64,000 nt of DNA from positions 6,386,001 through 6,450,000 of the forward strand of contig OU342631.1 in NCBI GenBank assembly GCA_910589415.1. Reading direction: 5' to 3'. Origin of the DNA: Malachius bipustulatus. Its lineage: Eukaryota; Arthropoda; Insecta; Coleoptera; Melyridae. The notes under the pieces were generated by a model. That model saw only the letters and a program-made list of their open reading frames with translations. It was not told the DNA's origin and ran no database searches. Position numbers and translations under genes: made by a program. Shown here one piece after another: positions 1 to 11,860 of the stretch. Positions within the stretch are counted from its first letter, which is position 1; each line of letters begins with the position of its first letter.

Positions 1-760
1 TAGGTTTCCTTGATTATTCTGAATTGTATATCATTCATTCCATTAAATATGCTTATGATTGAAGCTGGAAGCTGCTAAATAATTTTTAGAGCAAATAAAT
101 CTGTCCGTGGTACCTAATTAATATCACAAAAATAATAAATTCTAAATTAGGTATAAGTTCTTTTGGAGGTTAATAACTTTTCTGTGAAAGTTATTAGGTC
201 ATATAATTTTTTAGCCATTTATAAATTTATTAATTATTATTAATTATTGTGTACTGCTTAAAATGGATTTAGAAAATTTGTAAAACAAACCAGATCTAGG
301 GATGATCCTCAGACACAATATGAATTAAATCAGTTGTCAATAATAATAGTAGTTCAAATCTCAGCATTTCAAAGGGTACCAACACAATTCAAATTTTTCT
401 TAGCCAACTCTCATTTAAAAACATCTGGAATGGAATATAACTCCATTGCATTCAGTATAATTTTGAATTTTATATAGTTCCCTTTCCTGTAAGTGCTGCA
501 CTTGTTGAATATATTTTTACATTACATTAGTCAGCTGGTACCAACTAGAATTTTTTTATAATTATTGAAGACTTTAAAAGAAAAAGTTGAATAAACAACC
601 ACAAACAAAGTAAAATGTAGAGCATGATGTTAATAATACTGACTTTGGTAATTATTATTTTTCATCATCTAATCAATTCACTTATTTATTTTTTCATATA
701 TCTGGCCTAGTTGTAGAGTAGAAGAAGAAATATTACCAAATGACTTCTCGTCATTTTTTA
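1..760. other. AT-rich non-coding stretch
   Basis: No open frame with coding character, no RNA gene and no clear repeat is visible. The stretch lies upstream of the last exon at 3972 on the plus strand, so it may be intron of that gene. That placement is inference. Confidence 0.4.
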
Positions 761-1086
761 TCACGATACACCTAACCCGGTATGCTATTGCGCATGTATG
801 ACGTCACACTCGAGGAGGCTGTTCATTTACTGAATGTAAATCGCATTCCAGTTTTATCAAATTTAAAATGATGTGACCATATTTTTTGATTGAAACTGAT
901 TGTAAGAGATAGTTTTATGAAAAATGTGTTTTATAATTATTATTATAATAATTATAATATGAATGATGTGTGTCAATTAAGAATTATCGAATAAAAGTCA
1001 GAACGGCTCCTCAAATGTGACATCACTTGCGCGAAGCCGACAGAATTCGATGCCAATAGTAGCATACAAGGTTAGGTGTATCGTGA
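761..1086. repeat. MITE-like element with terminal inverted repeats
   Basis: The left end reads TCACGATACACCTAACC and the right end is its reverse complement, GGTTAGGTGTATCGTGA. The match continues inward in patches for about 80 bases, including the TGACGTCACACTCGAGGAGG-type stretch near 800 and its partner near 1015. The interior is AT-rich and non-coding. Size about 326 bp; target duplication not clear. The most likely identity is a non-autonomous DNA transposon. Confidence 0.75.
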
Positions 1087-1353
1087 CTTTTATGATTATT
1101 GACCTATTGTCGAAGTCATAAAATGTGGTTGTTCAACAATTAGATCATTTACGTGTATTTCTTGGTGGAATATACCAGTTTAAATGATTTCAAGTGACTT
1201 TTTTCTTCAATAATATGAAACCTGGATTGTTGTATTAACTTGACATTTTTTTTGGAGCTCTCCAAGAACATGGAACACCCTGACCTGGAGCAAACCTACT
1301 AACATTCTTCAAAGTACTTATTTGTTGCTACACACATAATTAATATGATGCGA

Positions 1354-1425
1354 TTTTTTTTATTTGCGTCCCAGGTGGATCTGTTAGGGTTTTTTTTATT
1401 TGTGTCCCGGGTGGATCTGTTAGGG
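1354..1425. repeat. Two-copy tandem repeat, 36-bp unit
   Basis: A 36-base unit, eight T followed by ATTTGCGTCCCAGGTGGATC and TGTTAGGG, occurs twice head to tail at 1354-1389 and 1390-1425. The copies differ at two positions (GCG/GTG and CAG/CGG). The T run at each unit start suggests slippage or unequal exchange. Confidence 0.8.
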
Positions 1426-2896
1426 TGAATTATTCATTCCAACATAATGTATTGCTGTCAAGATTTAGGTTATGGCTATATTTTTAGAGGTTGAGCTTAA
1501 ATGTCAATATGATGAGCAGTGTTGTTAGATTATGTTTTTTTTTTTATTGAGTTTGTGTTTTAAGTTTATTGAATATATCTGTCTGGAGTTTCCAGACAAC
1601 GGAAAAATTATACAATAACGAGAAAGCATATAGGTATAAGTGAAACCAATTGAGACACTCACTTTTATTATATGATAACGTTTTATTATTTGTACCTACT
1701 TACCTTCGCTTTTGAAATTTAGTGAAAATACGAAAAGCATTGATTGCTTCTTATTAATATTTATAGTAGGTAAGTACCTACCTAAGAAATTTTATAATAA
1801 ACACAGAACACAGTAGTTAGTTATTGAAATTATTTATTAACATCCAATATAAAGAGGTTACGCCAAAACATTTTCAAATATCTTTTGGTCGCTAAAATTT
1901 GTTATGTATTCTTTATAATGTAGTTTTATGCTTTCTTTATTTCAGTTTTCTCTTCCTTACTTACACTTTTGCAGTGAAATTGAAAAATTAATTAGACTAA
2001 TTTTTAAAACTGTCAGTTTCGTCAGTCTTGCTCTTTCTTGCATCACAGAATACAACATACGAATGAATAATGAGAAATGAAAACTGACAAATCAATTAAA
2101 TTATTAAATTAAAATTTAACATGCAGCGCTGCTGGCTGCTGGTATTGCAGAAGATTTTTGTCAGTTTCACCCAAACAGCTGATTTTGGCAAGTGAAATAA
2201 TTGCAAATTTGTGAAAGTGATAGCGATAGTTGGGAATTTTAGGTTTTGCCCAACATAAAGACAAAATTTCACAGCAACCCGAGATGCAAATAAAAAAATC
2301 GCAGTATACTTACATCCCAAATATTTTCACCTTCAGAATGACTTGATATGTTTGCTCAAGTTTGGACTTTCTGGATCTTAGTCATGGAAATTCTTTCTTA
2401 ATGCAGATTTCTTCATCCAACGATATGTTCGTCATTTTGCTCTTTTGAAATTTAAAATGTCAAAAAATTTATATTTATTTGTCAGTTTACGAAAAATTGA
2501 TAAGAGTAAAAAATTATCGTAGGTCCCCTACTAAAACTTTGACAACTTAATTAATGGTAATCAATTGAGACAATTTGAGTGATTTGACAAACGTCTGTGT
2601 TTACTTAACATTCAATATCTCGATCAGCTGATATTGTCAATAAAGATCTAGGGAGTTTTCATTTTTATAAATCCAAAAACAAAACTTCATGGCCCACTAG
2701 TGCGTAAATAATACGGGGATGGACAGCCTGTATCTCCCTTGAAAAAATTCAGAAAAAAAGGTATTCGAATTTTCTTCATATTTTAAGCTTTATATACTAG
2801 CCATTCATTTTATGGTACTTACCACTGAATCCCCTGTACACAAAGCCGAATAAAGTCTAGATTTACATACCTGATTGGATGGCAATGAGATAATAA
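1426..2896. other. Non-coding stretch
   Basis: AT-rich with a few short chance frames. I see no gene, RNA or clear repeat in it. It may be intron of the gene ending at 4130. Confidence 0.4.
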
Positions 2897-2897
2897 T

Positions 2898-3597
2898 ATA
2901 CAGGTGTCCCAGTTTATAGTAGCGTAACTTCAGCATTCGATAGAAAACGTCATTTTAAAGAAGAACGTTTTATACAACATGCATCGAAAAGTTCTTAGTT
3001 CTCGAGATACAAGGTGTTGAGTTTTCTGAAACAAAATTAATTTTTTTGAATATCTCAAAATTGGCTCTCTCAATTTTGTTTTACAGTAGCTGTGTTAATT
3101 ATTGAAGTACCCGATTTGATGCTCCCAATGAAAAATTTTTCATTCCAGTGGCGGAGATCTGGGTGTGCTGTTTCCTTTTTTTATTGAATAATTTCTACAC
3201 CACTGAGTTTAATGGCAATTTGATATTTTAGGTAGATACCCCGTTTTATTTACAGGAAAAAAGTTGTAGGGCAAATTTTTTTAAGATATTCCACAATGTA
3301 AGAAGCCATGCAAGTTTTTTTCTAATGCAACACGCTTCAATAATGATCACAAAAATGATTAATTCGAAACAGTGCGCGTTACGATGAAAACGTAAGATGA
3401 CTTTTTTCCTCTAAACGAAACGGGCCATCTACCAAAAATATCAAATCGACATTAAAGTCAGTGGCGTAGAAATTATTCAATAAAAAAGGTAACAATAACA
3501 TACCCAGATCTCCGCCATTGGATTGAAGAATTTTTATTGGGAGCGCCAAATCAAGTATTTCAATAAACTACTGTAAAAAATTTTGAGAAATAGTTTT
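2898..3597. repeat. Palindromic DNA element with ACAGG tip
   Basis: It starts with TATACAGGTGTCCCAG, the same tip as at 26419. Two arms of roughly 200 bases (about 3060-3260 and 3410-3597) are reverse complements with many mismatches; paired landmarks are GGCGGAGATCTGGG near 3152 and CCCAGATCTCCGCC near 3505. Both arms carry the CAGTGGCG-type motif seen in other elements of this window. The right tip is not recognisable, so this copy is probably truncated. Confidence 0.7.
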
Positions 3598-3971
3598 TTT
3601 TCCTTATGCCTCTTTGATTTTTGGGAAACCGGAAATCGACGAGATTACGTCTGTTCAGTGGTCATGTGACCTAATTATTTATAAATTAAATATTCTTGAT
3701 GAGGTTTTTACGGTTTTTAACGTATTTTATTTTGTATTATGGGGTGTGAAGTGTAAAAAGAAAGTGTGTTCTAAAAAAATGTATGTCTCCTAAGAAAATC
3801 AACCAGGGGTGATCAATATTTCGCATAGGCCTTTGTTAATTTTTTAAGGGGACATTGAAGAAAATTACTTTATTCCATTGAAAGCAATTTTTCATCCCTT
3901 ACATAAATAGGGAAGTAGCAAATGATTTTGTTCTTTGTAAGTAAATGAGTCAGTGGCTGTTGTTTTTCCAG

Positions 3972-4130
3972 GATGAGAGCGACTCTGCCAAAAATGGAGC
4001 CGCGGATGCTGCTGAAGAAGCCGGCGAGGACTCTGCAGCAGATGACAAAAAGGAGGAGAGCCCGGAGGCCCAAGAAGGTAGTGCAGTCACGGTGCCGGAG
4101 GCTCCTGCAGCGGCCGCCGCTGCAGAATAA
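3972..4130 (+). CDS. Last coding exon of an unidentified acidic protein (partial)
   Basis: The exon follows a strong acceptor (TGTTTTTCCAG, AG at 3970-3971) and reads GAT GAG AGC in phase 0 to a TAA at 4128-4130. It gives 52 residues starting DESDSAKNGAADAAEEAGED, rich in Glu, Asp, Ala and Ser, and ending in an alanine run before the final Glu. The G+C-rich codon use stands out sharply from the AT-rich surroundings, which supports real coding. Such low-complexity acidic tails occur in many nuclear and RNA-binding proteins, so the family cannot be named. The in-frame ATG at 3945 lies inside the intron and is not taken as the start. Earlier exons must be to the left, probably outside the window. 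Confidence 0.7.
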   Translation, partial: DESDSAKNGAADAAEEAGEDSAADDKKEESPEAQEGSAVTVPEAPAAAAAAE

Positions 4131-4490
4131 CTCACTTCCCCGCCGCTGCTGACAGAACATTGTAATCTGTACTATTGTAAACTAATTATTATAATAGAGG
4201 TTAAGTCATCAACTTGTCTCCTTCTAAGAGAGGGTGAACAATGGGGCCCGAGGCCTCTCATAAAAACATTAATATTTTTCATTATTTTTCTTAGTTAATA
4301 AGTCAAGACGATATTGAAGTGCTATAATATTTGTTCATTGATGGTTTTGTAGCAGAGATGTTGAGATGTACATTTTTGTTTGGTGTAAAAACTGTATTTT
4401 ACCTGTAGACTGTTTTCAACAAGTGGAGACGATTAAAATATTGTAATAAATTATTTCTTATTCAATTATTTTTGCATTTACACCTAATAA
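4131..4490 (+). terminator. 3' UTR with polyadenylation signals
   Basis: Non-coding DNA directly after the stop at 4130. AATAAA occurs at 4445-4450, with a second near 4485. A cleavage site soon after 4450 would give a 3' UTR of about 320-380 bases. This fits a gene end here. Confidence 0.6.
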
Positions 4491-4536
4491 ATATGTCGGT
4501 TTGATAACTGAGTCATTTTTAAATTAAAAAAAATAA

Positions 4537-5330
4537 TATACAGGGTTATTCACGGTATATGGGACGGACGATTGTGGCTACGTCCCTTGATTCAGTTGAT
4601 TCACGGAAAATTTGTTTTTGGAAAGAATACAGACCCGTTGAAAGGACATTTTAGAATTATGTTCATAATGAACAGAGGCGTGTCTCAAAAATATGAAACA
4701 TATCAAAATGATGTTTTTTTAAATGACATCGCATTTTTATATTGTTAGAAGAAAAAATAAGAATTTTTACAGTTGGAGTTTAGATTGAGTAGTTTTTGAC
4801 TTATGTCAAAAGCACATAATGTCAACAAGTGAAAATCGCAATTTTCAAAGTCATACTATCCTATGACGTAGATGAAATACAGGGTTTATACAGGGTGATA
4901 AAAATCTGAGATTACTCAGCGCGTCACTAAAAAAAAACAGATGTTTCTGTACCATGGAATAGAACATAAAAAGTCAAGATAGGGACATGTAAGCAGTTTT
5001 CGTCGTACACTGCCATGAACTTTGAAAATTGCGATTTTCCCTTGTTTATAACTCACAAACTTCTCAATTTAAACAGCAACTGTAAAAACCAATCTTATTT
5101 TCTCTTCTCAGACAGTTTAAAAATGCAATAACATAGGCGCATGTCAAGTAAAAAAAAAACATATTTTTTTTTATATTTGATATGTTTCATATTTTCGGGA
5201 CACTCTGTAAAGAATATTATTTTTAAATGTCCCTTTAACGGGTCTGTATCCTTTCTGAAAACAAAATTTTCCTAAAATCAAAGGACACAGTCATAATGGT
5301 CCGTCCTGTATACCGTGAATAATCCTGTAT
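4537..5330. repeat. Long palindromic (fold-back) element, about 790 bp
   Basis: The left end ATACAGGGTTATTCACGG is mirrored by CCGTGAATAATCCTGTAT at the right end. The symmetry runs through nearly the whole element: ACAGACCCGTTGAAAGGAC near 4630 pairs with GTCCCTTTAACGGGTCTGT near 5229, and GTGAAAATCGCAATTTTC near 4830 pairs with GAAAATTGCGATTTTCC near 5024. There is no coding capacity. A second tip (TACAGGGTGATA, near 4890) sits near the centre. Most likely a non-autonomous DNA transposon with very long inverted repeats. Confidence 0.8.
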
Positions 5331-5925
5331 CTGTATATTCTAATTCAAAAAACAAAAATATAACTTGAGTTGCGGAACGAGAAAGTGTTTGTAATGTGTG
5401 TGTGTAGACCAAACCCAGAGGCCTCTGTTGACTTGGTTGGTCATTGCAACATGCTAAAAAAATTACAACATAACCGGTACTGCTTCTTGTATATTTTTAT
5501 TTCTGTTGTTTACTATTTTTTTTTATATTTCAAAAATCATGTAATTTCATACTAGAACGGTAAAGTTAAAGATAGACTTCTGTTTTGGCCAGCGGTATCA
5601 GTGAAAGTAACGTTTATAAGTGAAATTATTGTCCATTTTTACAATTAATTGTGTCTAACAGTAAAATCATAAATATAGTTGTGTGACATTGGAATTGGTT
5701 TACAGCTCAAGTCACTGTGAATTGAGTAGCTCTAAGGGGCTGTCAAATTTCCACAATCGGTATCGGTATTGTCATGTAGGTCTTATTTTCCCTGCAATAA
5801 TTATTATGCCTGTCAGGCTAGTCTGAAATCTCTTTCATGACAGACTTTGGGCTGTAGATTCAAAGTATATGAATTTTAGGTTATGTGATATTTATTAAGT
5901 CATTTATGTCACTAAAAGCGGTTAC
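5331..5925. other. Non-coding stretch
   Basis: Intergenic or intronic AT-rich DNA; the 61-codon frame near 5370 has no protein character. Nothing else is recognised. Confidence 0.4.
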
Positions 5926-6124
5926 TATAAAGGCTCATTAAGTTAACGGGCAGATTTCGGTGGTCATTTCTGAAGAATGTATCGATTCTAAGTGGAAATT
6001 TTGCAATTTTATCTATTCTTGACACGAAAGTAATTATAAAAATGTTAGTAAAGGTCATTTGACGTTGATATTAGCTTCAAAAACGAGCACAGCAATCTGC
6101 CCATTAGCTCAATGAGCCTTTATA
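5926..6124. repeat. 199-bp MITE with about 30-bp terminal inverted repeats
   Basis: The left end TATAAAGGCTCATTAAGTTA, continuing ACGGGCAGATT, is mirrored by AATCTGCCCATTAGCTCA, continuing ATGAGCCTTTATA, at the right end, with three mismatches. The interior has no coding capacity and no internal copy of the ends. It shares no tip with the ACAGGGTG group, so it is a separate MITE family. Confidence 0.8.
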
Positions 6125-7620
6125 ATACTGGCTGTAAGTTATGTTTTGTGGTTACTGTAGACATTAATAAAAGTCATATTCCTGACACAATATCTATTAT
6201 ATTTCTTTGACAATGCAATATAAAACATCTATGCTTTCTTATGTTTACTGTTAATGGATTCACCTCTTATGTTTGCTAATTACAAAATATCTGAATTATT
6301 TGGTTGGAGAAGTTCAATCAAGAGATATCTGAATCGTAACTTCTTCAATCTAATAATTTAGAACAAATTCGAACGAGCAATAATTCCATCCGGTGGGTCC
6401 ATTAAATAAAAGAGTGCACCTATACTGTAGGATTTGTAACAAAATTTTACAACTTTTTTATATTTCTAAAACTATGTCGAGTCTTATAAATATAATATAA
6501 AGCACAATTATTCAACTACATCACCATCTTCAGTATTTGTATATAAAAATAAAAAATGTTAGCAATTTAGAAGTTTGTGTTTGTTTAGGATCTTAATAAT
6601 TGTACCTATGGGTCATTTTTAAGTCAAATTTTGTGCATTATCTATCCAATTTATTGTAAGTTCATGAAAATCTTTTATGGAACTAATTATGTCAACATTT
6701 TTGGAAGTCATTCATATAAGGCAAACTTATCTAAAAATCTGAGGGGTCATTGTTGCTATGTAAGTGCATTGCTGTTTATAAGGAACCAGGAATCCCTTTG
6801 ACTATCTATAATTCCTCGAATGTTGTTAATTAATTCATGAGTAAGCTTAAGTTGCCCTTTTATGTTCTAAAAATTAAGAACCACTGTAATTATTTATTGT
6901 CCTGAGAAGATCTCAGTTTTTGTGAGGGGTTCTTATGCTTTTTCTTAGTTAATTTGTAACTATGAATAATAATTCACTTAAAAACCATCAAAAGCAGGCC
7001 TGATAATTTACTTCCTGCTGAAAGTTAGTGTTCGATATGAATGAATAAGTTTGTTTTTGTTCAACTAATCAGTTTTGTCAACTTTTGTAATAGTTTTGTG
7101 AACAGTAAATTTTTTTGTAATATACATTTTGTTATTTAATTCCTTAAAAAATATTTAGTAGAAGAATAATTATTGGTGTGTTGAAGTTTATACAATAAAT
7201 AAACACCTATACATTTACAATAAATAAATTAGTGAGTTGTTTGGAAAACTTAGTCGCAAAAATTAGTAAAACTATTTTAAAATAATGTTTCAAAAAGGAT
7301 CAAACTAAATCATAATCAAAGTAAGTTTTTCTATTGAGGCAGGGAGTTTTTCTTGAGTAGGAAGAACAACGGTGCAACAGGTTAACTTATTGTTTTTATA
7401 GGTTTAGATTCGGAATTGAGGAACAGTGTGATCTAGACTAGAGTACTTGGAAATTGACAGATTTTTATTGTATCAGTACGGAAGGTTAGTGTCATTTTCG
7501 TCGGTCGTCTCTTTTTACGTTGTAGTTAACGCGTCAAAGTTGGATCACCTGCTTCGGTTTTGTTTCAATCCAGATTCACAACTACTATCATTGACGTTAC
7601 TTTTTATTAATTATTAAAAT
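6125..7620. other. Non-coding stretch
   Basis: AT-rich DNA with no coding frame, RNA gene or obvious repeat. A short match, ACAACGTAAAAAGAGACG-like near 7505 (minus sense) and 11665 (plus sense), hints at a dispersed repeat fragment. Confidence 0.4.
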
Positions 7621-7623
7621 ATC

Positions 7624-8213
7624 TACAGGTGATCCCGAAATGGCTGACACGGTATACAGGGTGTTGAAGAGGATGTTCAGAAAGACTAAATAAAAAAAAA
7701 AATGGTTTCCTAGGCTTCGTTACCGAGATACAGGTGTCCTTTTTCTAAAATTTAAATCAAAATGGCAAGTCAACTTCAAACAACCTCCGCTGGCAAAGCA
7801 TATGATTTGACATAACTATTACGATAGTGTTTGTTTTTTATTATTTTTATTATCGGGAACGGAATTACAGACCTTCAAAGTCTACCTATTCCCTGAGTTC
7901 AACAAAAATTTTCAATGTGGCAGCGTTATTTGAATTCGAACTCAACAATGCAACTAAAATAGATTTTGAAAATTATGATCGTATATGTATCCGCACAACG
8001 ATTATTTGTTTTATGCTTTGTTGGACTTGCCATTTCATATGTTTCCATGGTAACATCTATCTGGGTATTTTCTGCCTGAAGAAGGGTATCCAGTGCAGTG
8101 TTGTGACTTTTTCCCACAAAAGTGGTCATATCTTAAGGGAGCCATACTGGAGAAAAAAGTAAATGAACTTAGAATCTTTAATCCACAATGGTCCTGCCAT
8201 TTCAGGATCATAT
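7624..8213. repeat. ACAGG-tip element, GATCCCGAAATGGC family (copy 1)
   Basis: The left end, TACAGGTGATCCCGAAATGG, continues CTGACACGG and then a second tip TACAGGGTGTTGAAG. The right side, near 8187, has ATGGTCCTGCCATTTCAGGA, a degraded mirror of the left end. The element at 34940-35838 has the same ends and the same subterminal TTCCTAGG stretch, so the two are one family. The open frames of 111 and 67 codons inside are on both strands and look like chance. Confidence 0.6.
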
Positions 8214-8559
8214 TTAAAAATTTCTTGAATATAGTCAATTATGGTCGATTATAGTCGACCAAAAAATATAACGAAATGATCTACTTAACTGTTGAAATTT
8301 ATTTTCCTGCGAATCGATGAATTAAAATTAAACACATGGAAGATGAATAAGAAGCGGCCCAATTTGCAAATTTACCCTGGAAGACAAATTTGTCAGGTAC
8401 TTTCTCTGTTCGCTCCAGTACAGAAATTAAACATGAAATCAACTAAAAAGTAACTATATTAAAGAGAGATATCCTCTTCTCCCTCAGTTTTCCAATGTCC
8501 TGTTTCGTATTGAAAACAAAATTAATAATAATAATTATTAAAATTGAAACAAATTTTTT

Positions 8560-9098
8560 TTTTTTCAGTTTTTTGACGATATCTCAGGAATTGTTTGAGA
8601 TATAAAACTGAACCTTTGTACATATTTTATCATTAATATTAGGTATTGAATTTTTGAGCGCTACTGAAATAACTTTCCATATGCAGGGCGGAGATTTTGG
8701 GGTTGCTTAAAATTTTTTTGTCCCTAATTTCAATGGCACTATGGGAAAATTGTCATTATGAAAGTACATTTTAAATTGCCAATGTATTTTACATAAAAAA
8801 GGTGCTCTTGGTCAAAAGCTTTAATTAATGTGAACTGTTTTCGAGAAAAACAGCATTTTATGATGAAAAACATAAAAGTAGCAACTTGTTTTATTGTGGA
8901 CAAAAACATTACTTGTTTTTGATAATTTTTTTATGATTTGTTTCACTGCCATATAAAAAAAAATAATTAGCCTTTAAAAACATATAGGTAGGTACTATTA
9001 TTATAATGTAATGTATAATGTATTATAATGTACAAAAGTTCAGTTTTAATCTCAAAAGGTTCCCAAGATATCGTCAAATAACTGAAAAATAGTTTTTT
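8560..9098. repeat. Palindromic element related to 40551-41158
   Basis: The left arm begins CAGTTTTTTGACGATATCTC and the right arm ends with its mirror, ATATCGTCAAATAACTG, near 9066-9084. The inner part near 8920-8955 is the reverse complement of the stretch near 40795-40855 (GGCAGTGAAACAAATCATAA). It lies immediately left of the transposase-bearing inverted repeat at 9121 and may be part of the same composite. Confidence 0.65.
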
Positions 9099-9120
9099 TC
9101 TTCATATTTGTGAAAAAAAG

Positions 9121-9250
9121 TACGCCACTGCTTTTTTAGGAAAATTAAATTATTTTTCAAATCCACTCTCATTTCTAAGTAATTATGATCTCTTGACTTT
9201 TTTCAACCCATGCAAGTTTTGTGATAAACCAATAGAATACATTTTTAGGT
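9121..9250 (+). repeat. Left arm of inverted repeat around the transposase remnant
   Basis: The arm contains TTTTCAAATCCACTCTCATT and ATTATGATCTCTTGACTTTT. It is the reverse complement, with scattered mismatches, of 10550-10682. It carries the GTACGCCACTGC motif (reverse of CAGTGGCGTAC) found inside many other elements of the window. Confidence 0.75.
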
Positions 9251-9493
9251 TGCCTCTTTCTGAAACTGCCACAGAACTGCAGAAGTTCGATTCAATCTGT
9301 TCTCCGATAGAAAAAACGTGTTCTCATATTATCAGACTTAAAAAAAAAATGGTCTGTGGAAAAAAATGATAGTAAACGTCACTTAACGTAAATAAAAGCG
9401 AAACTGTCGAATTTGTGAATTTATTTTCTTTCATTACAAAGAAAAGTCTAACGTTTCATATCAATAATTTTCATAATAGTTGAAATACTTCTT

Positions 9494-10450
9494 TTGAAAA
9501 TGGTTAACACTAACGCTGAAATGATAGACATGAATTTCGAGTATGGTCGCGCTGATGGAAATGCATATCAAGCTAGACGATTCTATGTGGAAAAGTATCC
9601 CCAACGTCAAATACCTCATCACACCACCTTCGCATCTCTTCATCGACTTTTCCGCGAAGGGAAACATGTAAGACATTTAAGAGATTACATTACAGTGACA
9701 ATAGGCGCCCTTGAGAAGTTAGGATTGCAGCCATTGAGGAAGCAGTTCTCATCACTGCTATTATTGAGGAAGAGACACAAGTACCCGGAAAAAGTATGGA
9801 AAATTTTTAAAGAATAGCAGCTATACCCGTTGCACATCCAACGTGGTCAAGCATTTTTGCCACCTGATTTTATACCTCGAATCCTTTTTTGTCGGTGGGT
9901 TTCTGGAAAGCTTGCACAAAACCCACAATTTGCTTCTAGTGTATTTTCACTGCTGAAGCGAGTTTTTCAAGAGAAGCTATAATAAATTTCCATAACAATC
10001 ACTTTTGGACAGAAGACAACCCATAATATGCTTTTGCAGAAAGTAACCACCAATATCATTTATCCGCGAGTGTGTGTCTTGGAATCGTAGGAGATTTCTT
10101 AATTGGACCGCATTTTCTACCATAAGGCTAAATGGTGACGCGAATCGTAATTTTCTACAAGACTTGTTTCCAGACTTGAAGATTTGCCGATTCTGTTGAG
10201 AAGAAGGATTTGGTTTATGTATAACTGTGCTCCCGCACTTTTAGCAATGCCGCTCGTTAACACTTAAGTGTAGTACTTATATCCCCATCACTGGAGATAG
10301 CGGGGAAGACCTCAATCGTGGCCGCCCCGTTTTCCAGACTTAAATCCCTTGGATTTTTGCATTCGAGGCCGCCTCAAGTTTTTGGTTTATACTACCCCTG
10401 TGGAAAATGTCGAAGACCTGCACAATCCAATTGTTGCCTCGTGCAGAATT
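9494..10450 (+). pseudogene. Decayed mariner/IS630-like transposase (DUF4817 type)
   Basis: The open part (9494-9817) starts MVNTNAEMIDMNFEYGRADG after its first Lys and continues with NAYQARRFYVEKYPQRQIPH, the N-terminal helix-turn-helix found ahead of insect IS630/mariner-type transposases. After the stop near 9817 the homology goes on in broken frames: a GDFLIGPHFLP-like stretch near 10090, a GAPPHF-like stretch near 10230, and NRGRPVFQT then IPWIF (usually SPDLNPLDF) near 10310-10360. These are the catalytic-core landmarks of the DDE/D family, interrupted by several stops and shifts. The product would have cut and joined transposon ends; this copy cannot. It lies between inverted repeats at 9121-9250 and 10550-10682. 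Confidence 0.75.
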
Positions 10451-10549
10451 TAATTTTCAAATTATTTCAATAATTATTGTATCAATTAAAGAGCGTTTAA
10501 CTGTCGACGGATTATTTTTGTAAAATCCAACTCTACTCAAACACAGGTG

Positions 10550-10682
10550 CGTAAAAATATGATATTTATTTTTTTATCAGAAAACCATGCATCGGTTGAA
10601 AAAAAGTCAAGAGATCATAATTACTCAGAAATGAGTGTGGATTTGAAAAATAATTTTATTTTCCTAAAAAAGCACTGCTACT
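10550..10682 (-). repeat. Right arm of inverted repeat around the transposase remnant
   Basis: It mirrors 9121-9250: GTTGAAAAAAAGTCAAGAGA then TCATAATTACTCAGAAATGA match the reverse complement of the left arm with few differences. Some 250 bases further right the composite ends with ACACCCTGTATA near 10931. The 150-codon frame over this arm is a chance frame. Confidence 0.75.
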
Positions 10683-10917
10683 ATATTAACCAAAAGTTAT
10701 ACGTTGGGAAATGCCTATTAATGCATGCAAGGTGTAGACAAATTTTCACGAAAATATCTTGTTTCTTATCAAAGTTATTATTAAAAAACGATTTTTTTTT
10801 CTTGAAACTCCAACAGCCTGTAGTTAAAATTGTTAAAAAGTTAAGCCTCTTAGGACATACGTTTATACTTACTTTTTTTCTTAAAATGATCTCATCAATC
10901 ACTCCCCGAATTTTCTC

Positions 10918-11260
10918 GGTTCATTTTAGATACACCCTGTATACCGGGTGTCCTTCTAAAGTCGGCCACCGACCATACCTCGGAAATTCATGGGCCTAGA
11001 ACCCTAAAATAAAAAATTTACAGACATAGTGACCACAAGAAATTCAATGAAAACATTTTCAAGATGGCCGCACTTCAGGAAATACGGAAGTTGACCTTCG
11101 TTATTTTAACGGGAACACCTTGTAAGTAAATTATTAATTTTTTAAATGTCTGAGGAATCGATTACAGGTGGTTTTTACCATTGGAATTTAGATTGAGCGG
11201 TTTATGAGTTATAAACAAGTGAAAATCAAAATTTTCCAACTTCAGGTCTAAAATTGGATT
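10918..11260. repeat. Fragment of the 62640-63470 palindromic family
   Basis: ATACCGGGTGTCCTTCTAAA at the start abuts the ACACCCTGTAT end of the previous element. Then TTCAATGAAAACATTTTCAA, GATGGCCGCACTTCAGGAAA and CGTTATTTTAACGGGAACAC match, with drift, the arms of the palindrome near 62730-62810 and 63280-63350. Inner sequence GAGTTATAAACAAGTGAAAA also occurs there. Only one arm is present, so this copy is incomplete. Confidence 0.6.
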
Positions 11261-11860
11261 CATGTTAGCTGTCAAGTAACTTGGTATGGTCAGAGTACCT
11301 TGATATAAAATTTTGATAGAAAGCATGAAAGTTTATCATTCCTCTCTTTCTGATCGCAGCGACCTGACAAAGAACAAGCTACCTCTCTTCAATATAGTGA
11401 CTTTTTAGTTGATTTTCATTCCTGACAGCTCTGGTGGGGCGGTTACTTGTAAGTTACATGGGCGTTACAAGAGAATGTCTAATTATTTTCTATTTCAATA
11501 AATAATCTTTTTAAACAATTCTTCTCTTCTCACAAGACTGAGGAATAGGACAGGAAAATTATAACAAACTTTATAAGTGATAACCATAAACACCTATGCG
11601 TTTGTTTCTTCAAAAATGCTAAAATCGGCAACCAAGTTAGTTGCGAGAAAGGCACAACAACGTAAAAAGAGACGTCCGAGGAAAATGCCATCGCTTTATC
11701 CATTTCTCTAATATAATAAAAATCTGTCGACCTATCCAGGTGTTCTTGGCAAAATAAAGTCACAGTGCTGTCAAAAATGTCAAAATATATCTTCCATTGT
11801 ATCATATATTATGTAGGCCTCTAGGCACCCCCTAAAAACGCTTTAGAATTAAGTAATATA

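Noticed and set aside
3950..4160. Minus-strand frames of 61 and 96 codons over the acidic exon
   Set aside because: They are mirror frames of the GC-rich plus-strand exon, with Ala/Ser runs caused by its codons; the plus strand has proper splice and stop signals.
7827..8238. Overlapping frames of 67-111 codons on both strands
   Set aside because: They lie inside an inverted-repeat element and have no domain or codon bias; both strands being open indicates chance.
10547..10999. 150-codon plus-strand frame
   Set aside because: It runs through the right inverted-repeat arm and two element tips; the sequence is low-complexity Phe/Lys/Leu from AT-rich DNA.
11530..11805. 91-codon minus-strand frame
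   Set aside because: No recognisable protein pattern, no start context or splice sites; lies among repeats.
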